From: Nitrososphaerota archaeon
GTDB lineage: Archaea; Thermoproteota; Nitrososphaeria; Nitrososphaerales; Nitrosopumilaceae
Direction: 5' to 3'
Length of the DNA stretch: 33,414 bases
Assembly: GCA_005877205.1 (NCBI GenBank)
Contig: VBPL01000031.1
Coordinates: forward strand, 1-33,414
A program made the translations under genes and the position numbers. Each line of letters opens with the position of its first letter. Positions within the stretch are counted from its first letter, which is position 1. Under the pieces are notes generated by a model, which did not search any database, had not been told where the DNA came from, and was given only the letters and a program-made list of their open reading frames with translations. Shown here in pieces: positions 7,173-14,666 of the stretch.

Positions 7173-7595
7173 ATGACAAAACAGCTAGAAGTAACTGCGG
7201 AAATTATATTCCATGCAACAGAGGACAGCCGAAAAATCTTCGAACCAATATTTGAGTTATTTCAGATAAAAGAAGATGAATTTTCTCAAGAAAGAATCCT
7301 AGGACATTATGGGAATCCAATTTTACTTGCTAAGACCACTCTTATCAAGAAACGAGCAGAGGATTTTGTTAAGAATCTTGTTTCTAGAGTTTCAAAATCT
7401 CAGATGAATGATCTGTTAGATAATATAGAAATGTATTTCGAGGATTCTACCATGTTTCTAAGAGTCAGCAAAAATGATCTAGTGAGAGGAATAATTAGTT
7501 TACAACAAAATAATGCGATAAAGATTAAGATAAAGATACCAATTTACAAAAAGGACGAATTGACGAAAACATACATGGAACTACTCAAAGTTTGA
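7173..7595 (+). CDS. RNA-binding protein of the archaeal exosome-associated dsRBD-fold family (COG1325-like)
   Basis: At 140 residues it shows the family's opening strand and ATED motif (EIIFHATEDSRKIFEPI), the characteristic GHYGNPI motif around residues 43-49, and an alternating helix/strand C-terminus ending in a basic strand (AIKIKIKIPIYKK). The family was linked to the archaeal exosome by gene neighbourhood; the biochemical role is poorly known. Here it follows S3Ae closely with its own TATA-like element, consistent with translation or RNA processing. Confidence 0.7.
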   Translation: MTKQLEVTAEIIFHATEDSRKIFEPIFELFQIKEDEFSQERILGHYGNPILLAKTTLIKKRAEDFVKNLVSRVSKSQMNDLLDNIEMYFEDSTMFLRVSKNDLVRGIISLQQNNAIKIKIKIPIYKKDELTKTYMELLKV

Positions 7596-7627
7596 ATAGT
7601 AATTATTCCAGATTCTTTGAAGCATGG

Positions 7628-7635
7628 TTTAATAG
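7628..7635 (+). promoter_or_regulatory. TATA box of a possible small RNA
   Basis: TTTAATAG is centred near 7632 and predicts a transcription start at about 7658, the first G of the GGGAATGAGG block that begins the possible C/D-type RNA. No coding sequence starts there. Confidence 0.4.
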
Positions 7636-7657
7636 TATTCACACACCTAAAGTAAAA

Positions 7658-7727
7658 GGGAATGAGGTAATATTTTGCCGCTCCAGTCTGAGCATTAGCT
7701 GTGAAGAAGCCGCGACGAACCGACCCA
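7658..7727 (+). ncRNA. possible C/D box-type small RNA
   Basis: This GC-richer stretch in an AT-rich 185-base intergenic gap shows C-box-like ATGAGGT (7662-7668), D'-like CTGA (7688-7691), C'-like GTGAAGA (7701-7707) and a degenerate D box CCGA (7720-7723). Exactly 12 bases (AGCCGCGACGAA) lie between C' and D, and GGG/CCC flank the ends as a short terminal stem. The first guide (19 nt) and the D'-C' spacer (9 nt) are longer than usual and the D box is imperfect. The call is tentative; another structured RNA is possible. Confidence 0.35.
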
Positions 7728-7754
7728 AAATACTTGATCCAGTTTCATACGGTT

Positions 7755-7764
7755 CTTTTAAATA
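7755..7764 (+). promoter_or_regulatory. TATA box of the geranylgeranyl reductase gene
   Basis: CTTTTAAATA is centred near 7760, predicting transcription from about 7786. That fits a leaderless message starting at GTG 7787 slightly better than at TTG 7781. Confidence 0.5.
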
Positions 7765-7780
7765 GAGTCGATCCTGTTTT

Positions 7781-9238
7781 TTGGCTGTGAAAACCGATTA
7801 CGATATTATAGTAGCTGGCGGAGGTTTGGCTGGAATGATTGCAGCGCAATCGGCCTCGTATTATTCTAATCAAAAATTATCAATTCTGGTAGTAGATAGA
7901 AACCAAGAACCTACTCTTGGTAAGAAGACGATAAATGGTTGGATTTGTGGAGATGCTGTTGGCAAGAACACTGTTGACTACATGACAGAGAGGATTAAGA
8001 TATCGTGGGGAACCCCTGAGATTGAACATCCTGTCAAAGGAGTAATGGCTTTTTCTCCTGATAGAGAGACATCAATTCCTTTCGACGGCGATGGTTTTAT
8101 GTTAAACAGACAAGAGCTTCCACAACGTCAGCTTCGTGACGCAAAGAAGATGGGTGTAAACATCCAATACTCTGTTGCTTTGAGAAATTTATTGTATGAG
8201 AATGGAATGGTTATTGGAGTAGAAGGAACAAATCTACTCAATAATGAATCATTCAAAAAAACTGCAAAAATAGTGATTGATGCCACAGGTGTCACATCGA
8301 TGTTACGCAATGGCCTTTCTATAAACTCCAAAATCGAGAGAAAGATCGATCGTGATGATCTGGAATCTACAGGTAGACATATCATGAAATTTGAGCATGG
8401 TAAAGAAGACAAAACCGATTTTGATCCTGACTATTGTATTATACATTTAGATCAGGATATCGCTCCAGGTGGGTATGGTTGGGTTTTTCCAAAGGGCCAA
8501 AGCAAGGTGAATATTGGACTTGGAATCCAGCAAAAAGAACTGCAAAAAAGAAACCAGAGACTTGGAAAAAATGATGATGTAACCAAATTGATAAACGATT
8601 ACGTTAAGATGAACCAAGCGCTAAAGAATCCAAGATTGTCTGATGATCCTAGTGATTCAGTCAATGTAAGTGGCAACTGGCAAGTTTCTGTGAGAAGACA
8701 AAATGACTGTCTAGTTGCAAATGGATACATGTTAGTCGGAGACTCTGCATGGATGCCAAAACCGTTGGATGCTGGAGGTATTGGACCAGCTATTGTAGCA
8801 GCCACAATAATTGGAAAGAACGCAGTAGAAGCAATAGAATCCGGAGATGTTAGCGAGCGTGAACTATGGCAATACAATATAGATTTCATTAATGATTATG
8901 GTTACAAAACAGCTGGACTTGAAATTTTCAGGAGGTTGCTTCAAACTTTGACAAATGAGCAGATAAACTATGGGATGAAACATTTTTTGTCAAAGTTAGA
9001 CGTAGAGGCCATCAGCAAAGGAGAACATCCCGACTTTGGTACGGTTGGAAAGCTAGGAATGATGATAAGAGGAGCTCTGAGCAAAAAGTTGGCAGATGGG
9101 CTAAGATTTACTGCTCAGCAAAACAAGGTTTTGACAGAGCATTATGGTAATTTCCCAAGGACACCAGATGGTTACGAGGCATGGCATAGAACTTTACATC
9201 ATATTCTAGATGAATCATATGCAAAACTAGGAAACTAG
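7781..9238 (+). CDS. geranylgeranyl reductase family flavoprotein
   Basis: Members of this FAD-dependent family saturate the isoprenoid chains of archaeal membrane lipids. The 485-residue protein has the N-terminal dinucleotide-binding motif (IIVAGGGLAGMIAAQSA), the family's early cysteine segment (INGWICGDAVGK), a catalytic-domain block GGYGWVFPKGQSKVNIGLG and the FAD/product-side motif VGDSAWMPKPLDAGGIGPA. The C-terminal domain is helical. TTG 7781 and GTG 7787 are both possible starts; they differ by two residues. It is not adjacent to the prenyl synthase at 25674, but both act in ether lipid formation. Confidence 0.88.
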   Translation: MAVKTDYDIIVAGGGLAGMIAAQSASYYSNQKLSILVVDRNQEPTLGKKTINGWICGDAVGKNTVDYMTERIKISWGTPEIEHPVKGVMAFSPDRETSIPFDGDGFMLNRQELPQRQLRDAKKMGVNIQYSVALRNLLYENGMVIGVEGTNLLNNESFKKTAKIVIDATGVTSMLRNGLSINSKIERKIDRDDLESTGRHIMKFEHGKEDKTDFDPDYCIIHLDQDIAPGGYGWVFPKGQSKVNIGLGIQQKELQKRNQRLGKNDDVTKLINDYVKMNQALKNPRLSDDPSDSVNVSGNWQVSVRRQNDCLVANGYMLVGDSAWMPKPLDAGGIGPAIVAATIIGKNAVEAIESGDVSERELWQYNIDFINDYGYKTAGLEIFRRLLQTLTNEQINYGMKHFLSKLDVEAISKGEHPDFGTVGKLGMMIRGALSKKLADGLRFTAQQNKVLTEHYGNFPRTPDGYEAWHRTLHHILDESYAKLGN

Positions 9239-9260
9239 ACTTTCACCTGATTAAAAAAAT

Positions 9261-10097
9261 TCATTTATGTATTTTGACAGGTATCGAACCGATTCCCCAA
9301 GGTTCTTTTACCAAAAAAGAATAATTCTTTGAAGTGTCAAAGTTGCTATAAAAGGTCCAATCTAAGAATTTTTGAGTCTTAGCTGGCAAGGTAAGACTAC
9401 CGTATACAAGAGTGTTAGTTGCATAGGGAATTTCTTTTTCGCCGTCACTTAATGCATAATTACACGAGTCCTGTCGCAGACATGTAATTGTTACTTCCTG
9501 ATTGTCGTTATTTTCTACTACGAAATGGATCGTCAATAATATTTTTCCATCATCAGCAGCCTGTGATTCGCTGTCTACATAATAGAAAGTAATTGATCCA
9601 ATAACGTATAGAGTAGATTTCTCAATAGCATTGTTGATCTTGGCATCATATTCAATTTGCTTTAAACAGGTCTCTTTTTCTGCAGGTGTAGTGAATCTTT
9701 GACATTGATCTTCAACATTATTTCCAGTTGAATTCAGATCAGAATTTATGACCATAATTCCAGAATTAATAAGATATTGAATACCAGATACAAAATCATT
9801 ATCTGAAATAGTTCCATTGGCCCACCAACCAGCATTGGTTTTGATCCAAGATGGTATCTTATTTTCTTTGATTACTTTTGCATTAGAGTTGGGGATGATC
9901 ATAATTTTGTTTTGTATAAGATATTGTATTCCTCTCACAAATTCAGAATCATCTATACTTCCTTCATGCCACCACCTTGCAGTGTTTTTAATCCAAGGGG
10001 GAATTCGGAGTTGCTCTCCATTAATATGAGACAAAATACTGGATATAACAACTAGACAAATTACTAATCCGCACAAATATCGAGTTTTATTTCTCAC
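9261..10097 (-). CDS. secreted protein with two Trp-rich repeats and a C-terminal beta domain
   Basis: A signal peptide or membrane anchor (CGLVICLVVISSILSH) precedes two repeats of about 38 residues: IPPWIKNTARWWHEGSIDD (about residues 32-69) and IPSWIKTNAGWWANGTISD (about 82-119). Each continues as (D)FVxGIQYLI and ends in I-M-x-I. I recall this repeat as frequent in thaumarchaeal exported proteins, but its role is unknown. The rest (about residues 155-278) is beta-rich with a Cys pair (ITCLRQDSCNY) and resembles DUF4352-like extracellular immunoglobulin-type domains. The start is GTG with an AAGGAG-like sequence about 11 bases upstream. It would sit outside the cytoplasmic membrane. Confidence 0.75.
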   Translation of the reverse strand: MRNKTRYLCGLVICLVVISSILSHINGEQLRIPPWIKNTARWWHEGSIDDSEFVRGIQYLIQNKIMIIPNSNAKVIKENKIPSWIKTNAGWWANGTISDNDFVSGIQYLINSGIMVINSDLNSTGNNVEDQCQRFTTPAEKETCLKQIEYDAKINNAIEKSTLYVIGSITFYYVDSESQAADDGKILLTIHFVVENNDNQEVTITCLRQDSCNYALSDGEKEIPYATNTLVYGSLTLPAKTQKFLDWTFYSNFDTSKNYSFLVKEPWGIGSIPVKIHK

Positions 10098-10160
10098 TAG
10101 TTACATTACTCCTTATCTTCAAGATTAACTTGACTGCCACGCTACAAGAGATTAAGACAT

Positions 10161-10170
10161 TTTTAAATTA
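10161..10170 (+). promoter_or_regulatory. TATA box of the AAA+/vWA operon
   Basis: TTTTAAATTA is centred at about 10165, 26-27 bases before the GTG start at 10192, supporting a leaderless GTG start. Confidence 0.6.
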
Positions 10171-10191
10171 AGGAACAAACCTGAATCTATT

Positions 10192-10989
10192 GTGCTTACA
10201 GAATCATTATACATAGATTGGAATAATTCCTTTGAAGTTTTAGACAAAGCACATGAAGCCGGTTTATTTGTCCTGATAATAGGACCTAAGGGCACTGGTA
10301 AGACAACCCTAGCGAGGGAATTTGCAGCAAGAAAGGGAGCCAAGCTTGAGTCTATTAACTTTAGTTTAAGAACACGTGAAAGTCATCTCGTTGGATCCAA
10401 GACATTGGATAGCGGCGCAATAGGATTCGAACATGGTATTCTGGTACGATCTATGAAAGAAGGCAGTATGCTTTACCTAGACGAGCTAAATGCTGCAGAG
10501 GCTGACGTGTTACTCCGACTTGATGAGGCTCTTGATGACAGGAGACAAATTGTTCTAAAGGAAGCAGGCGGAGAATTAATCGAAGCTGCAAAAGAATGGT
10601 TTGTCACTGCAACAATCAATCCATTATCACATGTTGGTACAAAAGAATTGCCTCCACAATTACTGAGTAGATTTCCAGTGAGAATTAAACTAGATTATCC
10701 TCCTGAAGAAACAGAGCTTCAAATAGTAAAGAAGTATGTTTCTGGTTCTCATGAAAAGGAGATCCTGCAAGGTATAAAATTGGCAAATATTTTGAGGCAA
10801 GCGGCTGCAGTGGAGGAATTATATTATTCTCCTAGTCTACGTGAGACCATCGCGTTTGGCAAAGTACTTAATGCTGGCATGAAGCCAAGGCAAGCGGCGG
10901 ATATTGTTTTTGCCAACATATATGCTCAATGGGGAAGCGTAGAGTACCAAAAAGTAAATGATGTCATCACCTCGATGCTTGGTAATTGA
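10192..10989 (+). CDS. MoxR-class AAA+ ATPase (NorQ/CbbQ-like)
   Basis: This 265-residue single-domain AAA+ protein has Walker A GPKGTGKT (residues 31-38), Walker B MLYLDELN (93-100), a sensor-type Asn in TATINP and an arginine-finger region LLSRFPVRIKL. MoxR/CbbQ/NorQ ATPases work with a vWA protein to remodel or insert metals into target enzymes such as Rubisco or nitric oxide reductase. The partner vWA gene follows with a one-base overlap. Neither Rubisco nor NorB is in this window, so the client is unknown; the family name describes resemblance, not demonstrated function. Confidence 0.88.
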   Translation: MLTESLYIDWNNSFEVLDKAHEAGLFVLIIGPKGTGKTTLAREFAARKGAKLESINFSLRTRESHLVGSKTLDSGAIGFEHGILVRSMKEGSMLYLDELNAAEADVLLRLDEALDDRRQIVLKEAGGELIEAAKEWFVTATINPLSHVGTKELPPQLLSRFPVRIKLDYPPEETELQIVKKYVSGSHEKEILQGIKLANILRQAAAVEELYYSPSLRETIAFGKVLNAGMKPRQAADIVFANIYAQWGSVEYQKVNDVITSMLGN

Positions 10990-12554
10990 TGCAGTCATTA
11001 CATCTCAGAAACGATTCACTACTTGAGATTGCTACGTTTCTAGTTAGAAGATGGTCTGGAAAAGAAAAAGTTACAGTAAGCATCACAGAGCAAAAGGAAG
11101 TTCAATCTAATATACGAGAAAATAAAGTCCTAATGTTTCCACTAGAACGATATCAGGGAACTGACTTTCAAAAATATAGACAGTTTCGAACTGCTCTTTG
11201 GTATGAGGCTATGCGAATCAAACATTCTAGTAAAATTTTGAGCAATGATCATGCTTTTGGTTTCATTCTTAACACATTGGAAACTAGGAGAATTGAGACT
11301 GTTGGGCGATCTTACTGGCAAGGTATGGATGAAGAGATAATCTTCAGTTATGGATGTGCCTGGCTTTACAGACCATTACTAAACACGTTGTATGGAAATG
11401 CCAGAATTGTTGAAGGGTTTGCCCAGTATTTCCTCCTCGGCGACATAAAAGGAGAACTTTCAGCAAGCTCATTTGAGAAAATTCAAAGAGCATGTAAGGT
11501 GGCTATAGAAGCTGTAAAGGAAGCAATTGAGAAAAGATACGGAACGGATTGGCTCGAGAAGAAAGTTTCAGAAATAATCAAGATCTTGGAAATTGATCCT
11601 CTCCTTACAATTCCAATATCGATGCCAAAAATTACTTCAGGGATAGCCATGTCAGAACAAGATTTTGTTAAGACATTAAGTAAAATAGCAAAATATCGGG
11701 AAAGTGATTTCGGTGAATTAGATCCTAAGAGAATTGTTGAGGGCAAGCCAGTATTTGAGGAGTTTAAGGTATTATTAGACGAGGCAAAGAAAAGCGAAAA
11801 CAGAGGATTAAGCAGCGAGGTGGTAGGAGTAAGCATACCAAAGTTAACAAATGTAGATGAAACAAAGATCTATGATGCAGATTTAATAAATAATCTCAAA
11901 ACAAGATTCAAGGAGTGGAAGTCTGGTTGGAAAGAACAACATGTGTTAGCTGGCGACGAGTTTGATGAAGAAACTTTTTTGGAAGGTCATAATCCCTTCA
12001 TTACAGATAAGAAAATAGCAATTAAAACCAAAATTGTGATACTTCTTGATCATTCTTCGAGTATAGCTGGTCAAGAGATACAATACAAGAAAGCTACATT
12101 AGCACTTTGCGAAGTGCTCGAATATTTGAAAGTAAAGTTTTCCGTTTACGCCTTTAACACTGAACAAAAGCAGGTTGTTTGCTGGTTAATAAAACCCGCA
12201 AATCTCAAATGGAATAACACTGCCGCAAAGCGACTTGCACAAATAAAAGCAAATGGAAGTACGCCATTAGCTGAAGTTTATTCCTTGTTACTACCAACTC
12301 TTAGGTCAAAGAAACCAGATATTTTCCTCACGTTGACAGATGGAGAACCATCAGACCCCGATGCCGTTCGATCTATGATGAGAGATTTCAAATTATTGGA
12401 TATAAGTATGGTTGCAATAGGATTAGGTCCAGACATAGCGGATGCCACGGTAATCGCAAACAATCTAAGACGGCTAGGCTACGAACGTACTCTTGCAGTA
12501 AGTAGATTGAACGAGATTCCAAAACGAGTCTTGAATGTTTTAAGGACCGACTAG
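10989..12554 (+). CDS. von Willebrand factor A domain protein (NorD/CbbO-like partner)
   Basis: From ATG 10989, which overlaps the preceding TGA by one base, the protein has 521 residues. The first about 340 are helical and of unknown function. The C-terminal vWA domain has a complete MIDAS site: D-x-S-x-S (LLDHSSSIAG, D354/S356/S358), Thr in NGSTPLAEV (T425) and Asp in LTLTDGEPSDPD (D451). In NorD/CbbO systems the vWA protein acts as substrate adaptor for the AAA+ ring through this metal site. Co-transcription with the ATPase supports the same arrangement here. The substrate is not evident. Confidence 0.88.
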   Translation: MQSLHLRNDSLLEIATFLVRRWSGKEKVTVSITEQKEVQSNIRENKVLMFPLERYQGTDFQKYRQFRTALWYEAMRIKHSSKILSNDHAFGFILNTLETRRIETVGRSYWQGMDEEIIFSYGCAWLYRPLLNTLYGNARIVEGFAQYFLLGDIKGELSASSFEKIQRACKVAIEAVKEAIEKRYGTDWLEKKVSEIIKILEIDPLLTIPISMPKITSGIAMSEQDFVKTLSKIAKYRESDFGELDPKRIVEGKPVFEEFKVLLDEAKKSENRGLSSEVVGVSIPKLTNVDETKIYDADLINNLKTRFKEWKSGWKEQHVLAGDEFDEETFLEGHNPFITDKKIAIKTKIVILLDHSSSIAGQEIQYKKATLALCEVLEYLKVKFSVYAFNTEQKQVVCWLIKPANLKWNNTAAKRLAQIKANGSTPLAEVYSLLLPTLRSKKPDIFLTLTDGEPSDPDAVRSMMRDFKLLDISMVAIGLGPDIADATVIANNLRRLGYERTLAVSRLNEIPKRVLNVLRTD

Positions 12555-12556
12555 GA

Positions 12557-13012
12557 ATGAAGTGTCTCTCAGTTTCACAGCCATATGCTGATCTAATAAT
12601 GAATGAGAAAAAAACGATGGAGCTAAGAACATGGAACACAGGATTTAGAGGCGAATTTCTTGTTCACGCACCACTCAAAGTGAAGAAGGAGGCCTGTAAG
12701 AGATTAGGCATTGATGAAACAAGACTGAGAACCGGTGTCATTATAGGAAAAGTGGAACTTTATGATGTAAAAGTGTACACTTCACTAGGTGAACTCAAAT
12801 CTGACTATAAGAAGCACCTAGCTAGTGAGGAGTTTTTCCACCATAAGTACGGCTTTTTGCTTAGGAATCCAAAAGAACTTAGAGTTCCAATACCCTACAA
12901 AGGAAGTCTAGGGTTTTTCGAGACTAGACTACATACCCAGATAACTGATAATGACATCAGATCTGAGTTATTTGATGAAGAGTATAGATATCAATGGATT
13001 GGAAAACATTAG
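12557..13012 (+). CDS. ASCH domain protein
   Basis: The 151-residue protein opens with the ASCH signature (LSVSQPYADLIMNEKKTMEL, then R-x-W and FRGEFLVHAPLK). ASCH domains have a PUA-like fold and are thought to bind RNA or modified nucleobases. It begins two bases after the vWA stop codon and so is probably in the same transcript, though a functional link to the AAA+/vWA pair is not obvious. The C-terminal 30 residues are acidic and aromatic (IRSELFDEEYRYQWIGKH). Confidence 0.8.
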   Translation: MKCLSVSQPYADLIMNEKKTMELRTWNTGFRGEFLVHAPLKVKKEACKRLGIDETRLRTGVIIGKVELYDVKVYTSLGELKSDYKKHLASEEFFHHKYGFLLRNPKELRVPIPYKGSLGFFETRLHTQITDNDIRSELFDEEYRYQWIGKH

Positions 13013-13035
13013 TATTTAGCACTAACAATTAAACA

Positions 13036-13701
13036 CTAGATTCGGATACTTGGGTTTTCTTTCTTGAGCTTTTCCCAATCAGCTAAAAAGTTCTTTAGGC
13101 CAGCATCAGTTAAGGGATGTTTCAGCATCTTCCCTAAAACCTCTGGCGGCAAGGTCACTACTTCAGCCCCAATCTTTGCTGCGTCGACCACATGCATTGG
13201 ATGTCGTATGCTTGCAACAAGCAGTTGTGTACTAAATTTGTAATTTTGAAAGACTTGGTGTATTTCTCTGACAAGATTGATTCCATCCTGACCATTATCG
13301 TCTAATCTTCCAATAAAAGGACTCACATATTTTGCACCCGCTTTTGCTGTCAATATTGCTTGATTTACAGAGAAACATAAAGTTACATTTACCGGAATTC
13401 CTTCAGATGTTAACATTCTACATGCCTTGAGTCCTTCTGGTGTAAGCGGGCATTTTACTACGACGTTATTTCCGTACTTTCTGAGCCTTCTCCCTTCTTC
13501 CAGCATTCCTGACGTTTCTGTGCTTAAGACTTCGAGGCTAACATCGCCTTTAACAATTCTAACAATCTCTTCCATTGTTTTCTGAGGATCACCACCTTCT
13601 TTTGCCAGAAGTGATGGATTAGTAGTAATTCCATCTAAAAGACCCATATCGTTATACATCTTTATTGCAGCAAGATTTGCAGTGTCCAGAAATATCTTCA
13701 T
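13036..13701 (-). CDS. tal: transaldolase, short MipB/TalC type
   Basis: Transaldolase moves a dihydroxyacetone unit between sugar phosphates in the non-oxidative pentose phosphate pathway. At 221 residues this is the short (alpha/beta)8 form shared with fructose-6-phosphate aldolase. It shows the opening MKIFLDTANLAAIKMYN, LDGITTNPSLLAKEG, the Schiff-base Lys strand VVVKCPLTPEG, the LCFSVNQAILTAKAGAKYVS block and FIGRLDDNGQDG. Its ATG overlaps the stop of tktB by four bases (ATGA). Discrimination between transaldolase and F6P aldolase activity is not certain from sequence, but the operon favours transaldolase. Confidence 0.93.
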   Translation of the reverse strand: MKIFLDTANLAAIKMYNDMGLLDGITTNPSLLAKEGGDPQKTMEEIVRIVKGDVSLEVLSTETSGMLEEGRRLRKYGNNVVVKCPLTPEGLKACRMLTSEGIPVNVTLCFSVNQAILTAKAGAKYVSPFIGRLDDNGQDGINLVREIHQVFQNYKFSTQLLVASIRHPMHVVDAAKIGAEVVTLPPEVLGKMLKHPLTDAGLKNFLADWEKLKKENPSIRI

Positions 13702-14666
13702 CTGGTTTTACTCCTGATATCCTTAACAGCATTAGCTATATGAATTGATGTTATACCATGTTTTTGTAGCAGCAATGAAATTTCGCTGTCTCTTGCTGAT
13801 TCACCGAATTGGTCTCTTACTCCTATTCGTCTCATCGGTACGGGATATGTCTCAGAAACAACCTCAGAGACTGCAGAGCCGAAGCCCGCTAAGATATTGT
13901 GTTCTTCACTTGTAACTATTCCACCTGTCTCACGTGCTGCCTTCTCTATAAGGCTAGCATCTATCGGTTTAATTGAGAACAAATCTATCACTTTGCATGA
14001 AATTCCTTCTTGTTTAAGAGAATCAGCTGCTTCTAGCGCCATCTTTACAGTAATCCCACAAGAGGCGATGGTGCAATCTGAACCATCCCGAAGTATTATC
14101 CCTTTGCCAATTTCAAATTCTTGCTCTCTTGAATGTACAAGTGGAGTCTTAGATCTGGCCATTCTCATGTAGAATGGTCCATGCACTTGAGAAATTAGCC
14201 TGATGAGTTTCTCTACTGCCACAGCATCAGCGGGTATTAACACTTTGATGTTAGGGATTACTCTCATTATAGCAATATCTTCTATTTGCTGATGCGAGCC
14301 TCCGTCTGCACCGACGGTTAGGCCACCATGGGAGACTACCATCTTTACGTTTAATCCATTTTGGCCGTTTCTTGAAGGATATGCTATGGCATTACGGATT
14401 TGATCGACACATCTACCTGGCAAGAACACCGCGTATGTACTAGCAAACGGAATTTTTCCTTCATTAGCAAGGCCTGCTGCAATAGTAATAAGATTAGCTT
14501 CTGCAATTCCAATATTAAAAAATCTATTTGGAAATTTTTTTCCGAATGGTCTTGTTTTAAGAGAATCTGTTGTATCTGCACCCACTACTACAACATTTGG
14601 GTTCTCCTCTCCGATCTTGATGAGAGTTTCTCCATAAACTGTTCGCATATCTGTCATTTCGGTCAT
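13698..14666 (-). CDS. transketolase, C-terminal subunit
   Basis: This 322-residue protein carries the pyrimidine-binding and C-terminal domains of a split transketolase. Visible features are the TPP-activating Glu in NIGIAEANLITIAAGLA (E56), the substrate/TPP loop FASTYAVFLPGRCVDQIRN, SHGGLTVGADGGSHQQIEDI and IPADAVAVEKLI. It needs the N-terminal subunit encoded immediately upstream (four-base ATGA overlap) to form the active site. Starts at residues 1, 4 and 7 are all Met; the first is taken because of the overlap. Confidence 0.95.
   Translation of the reverse strand: MTEMTDMRTVYGETLIKIGEENPNVVVVGADTTDSLKTRPFGKKFPNRFFNIGIAEANLITIAAGLANEGKIPFASTYAVFLPGRCVDQIRNAIAYPSRNGQNGLNVKMVVSHGGLTVGADGGSHQQIEDIAIMRVIPNIKVLIPADAVAVEKLIRLISQVHGPFYMRMARSKTPLVHSREQEFEIGKGIILRDGSDCTIASCGITVKMALEAADSLKQEGISCKVIDLFSIKPIDASLIEKAARETGGIVTSEEHNILAGFGSAVSEVVSETYPVPMRRIGVRDQFGESARDSEISLLLQKHGITSIHIANAVKDIRSKTR

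Noticed and set aside
10192-12554. Defence system built on MoxR-vWA
   Set aside because: Some defence islands use similar pairs, but no nuclease, transposase or other defence gene is adjacent, and base composition matches the neighbours.
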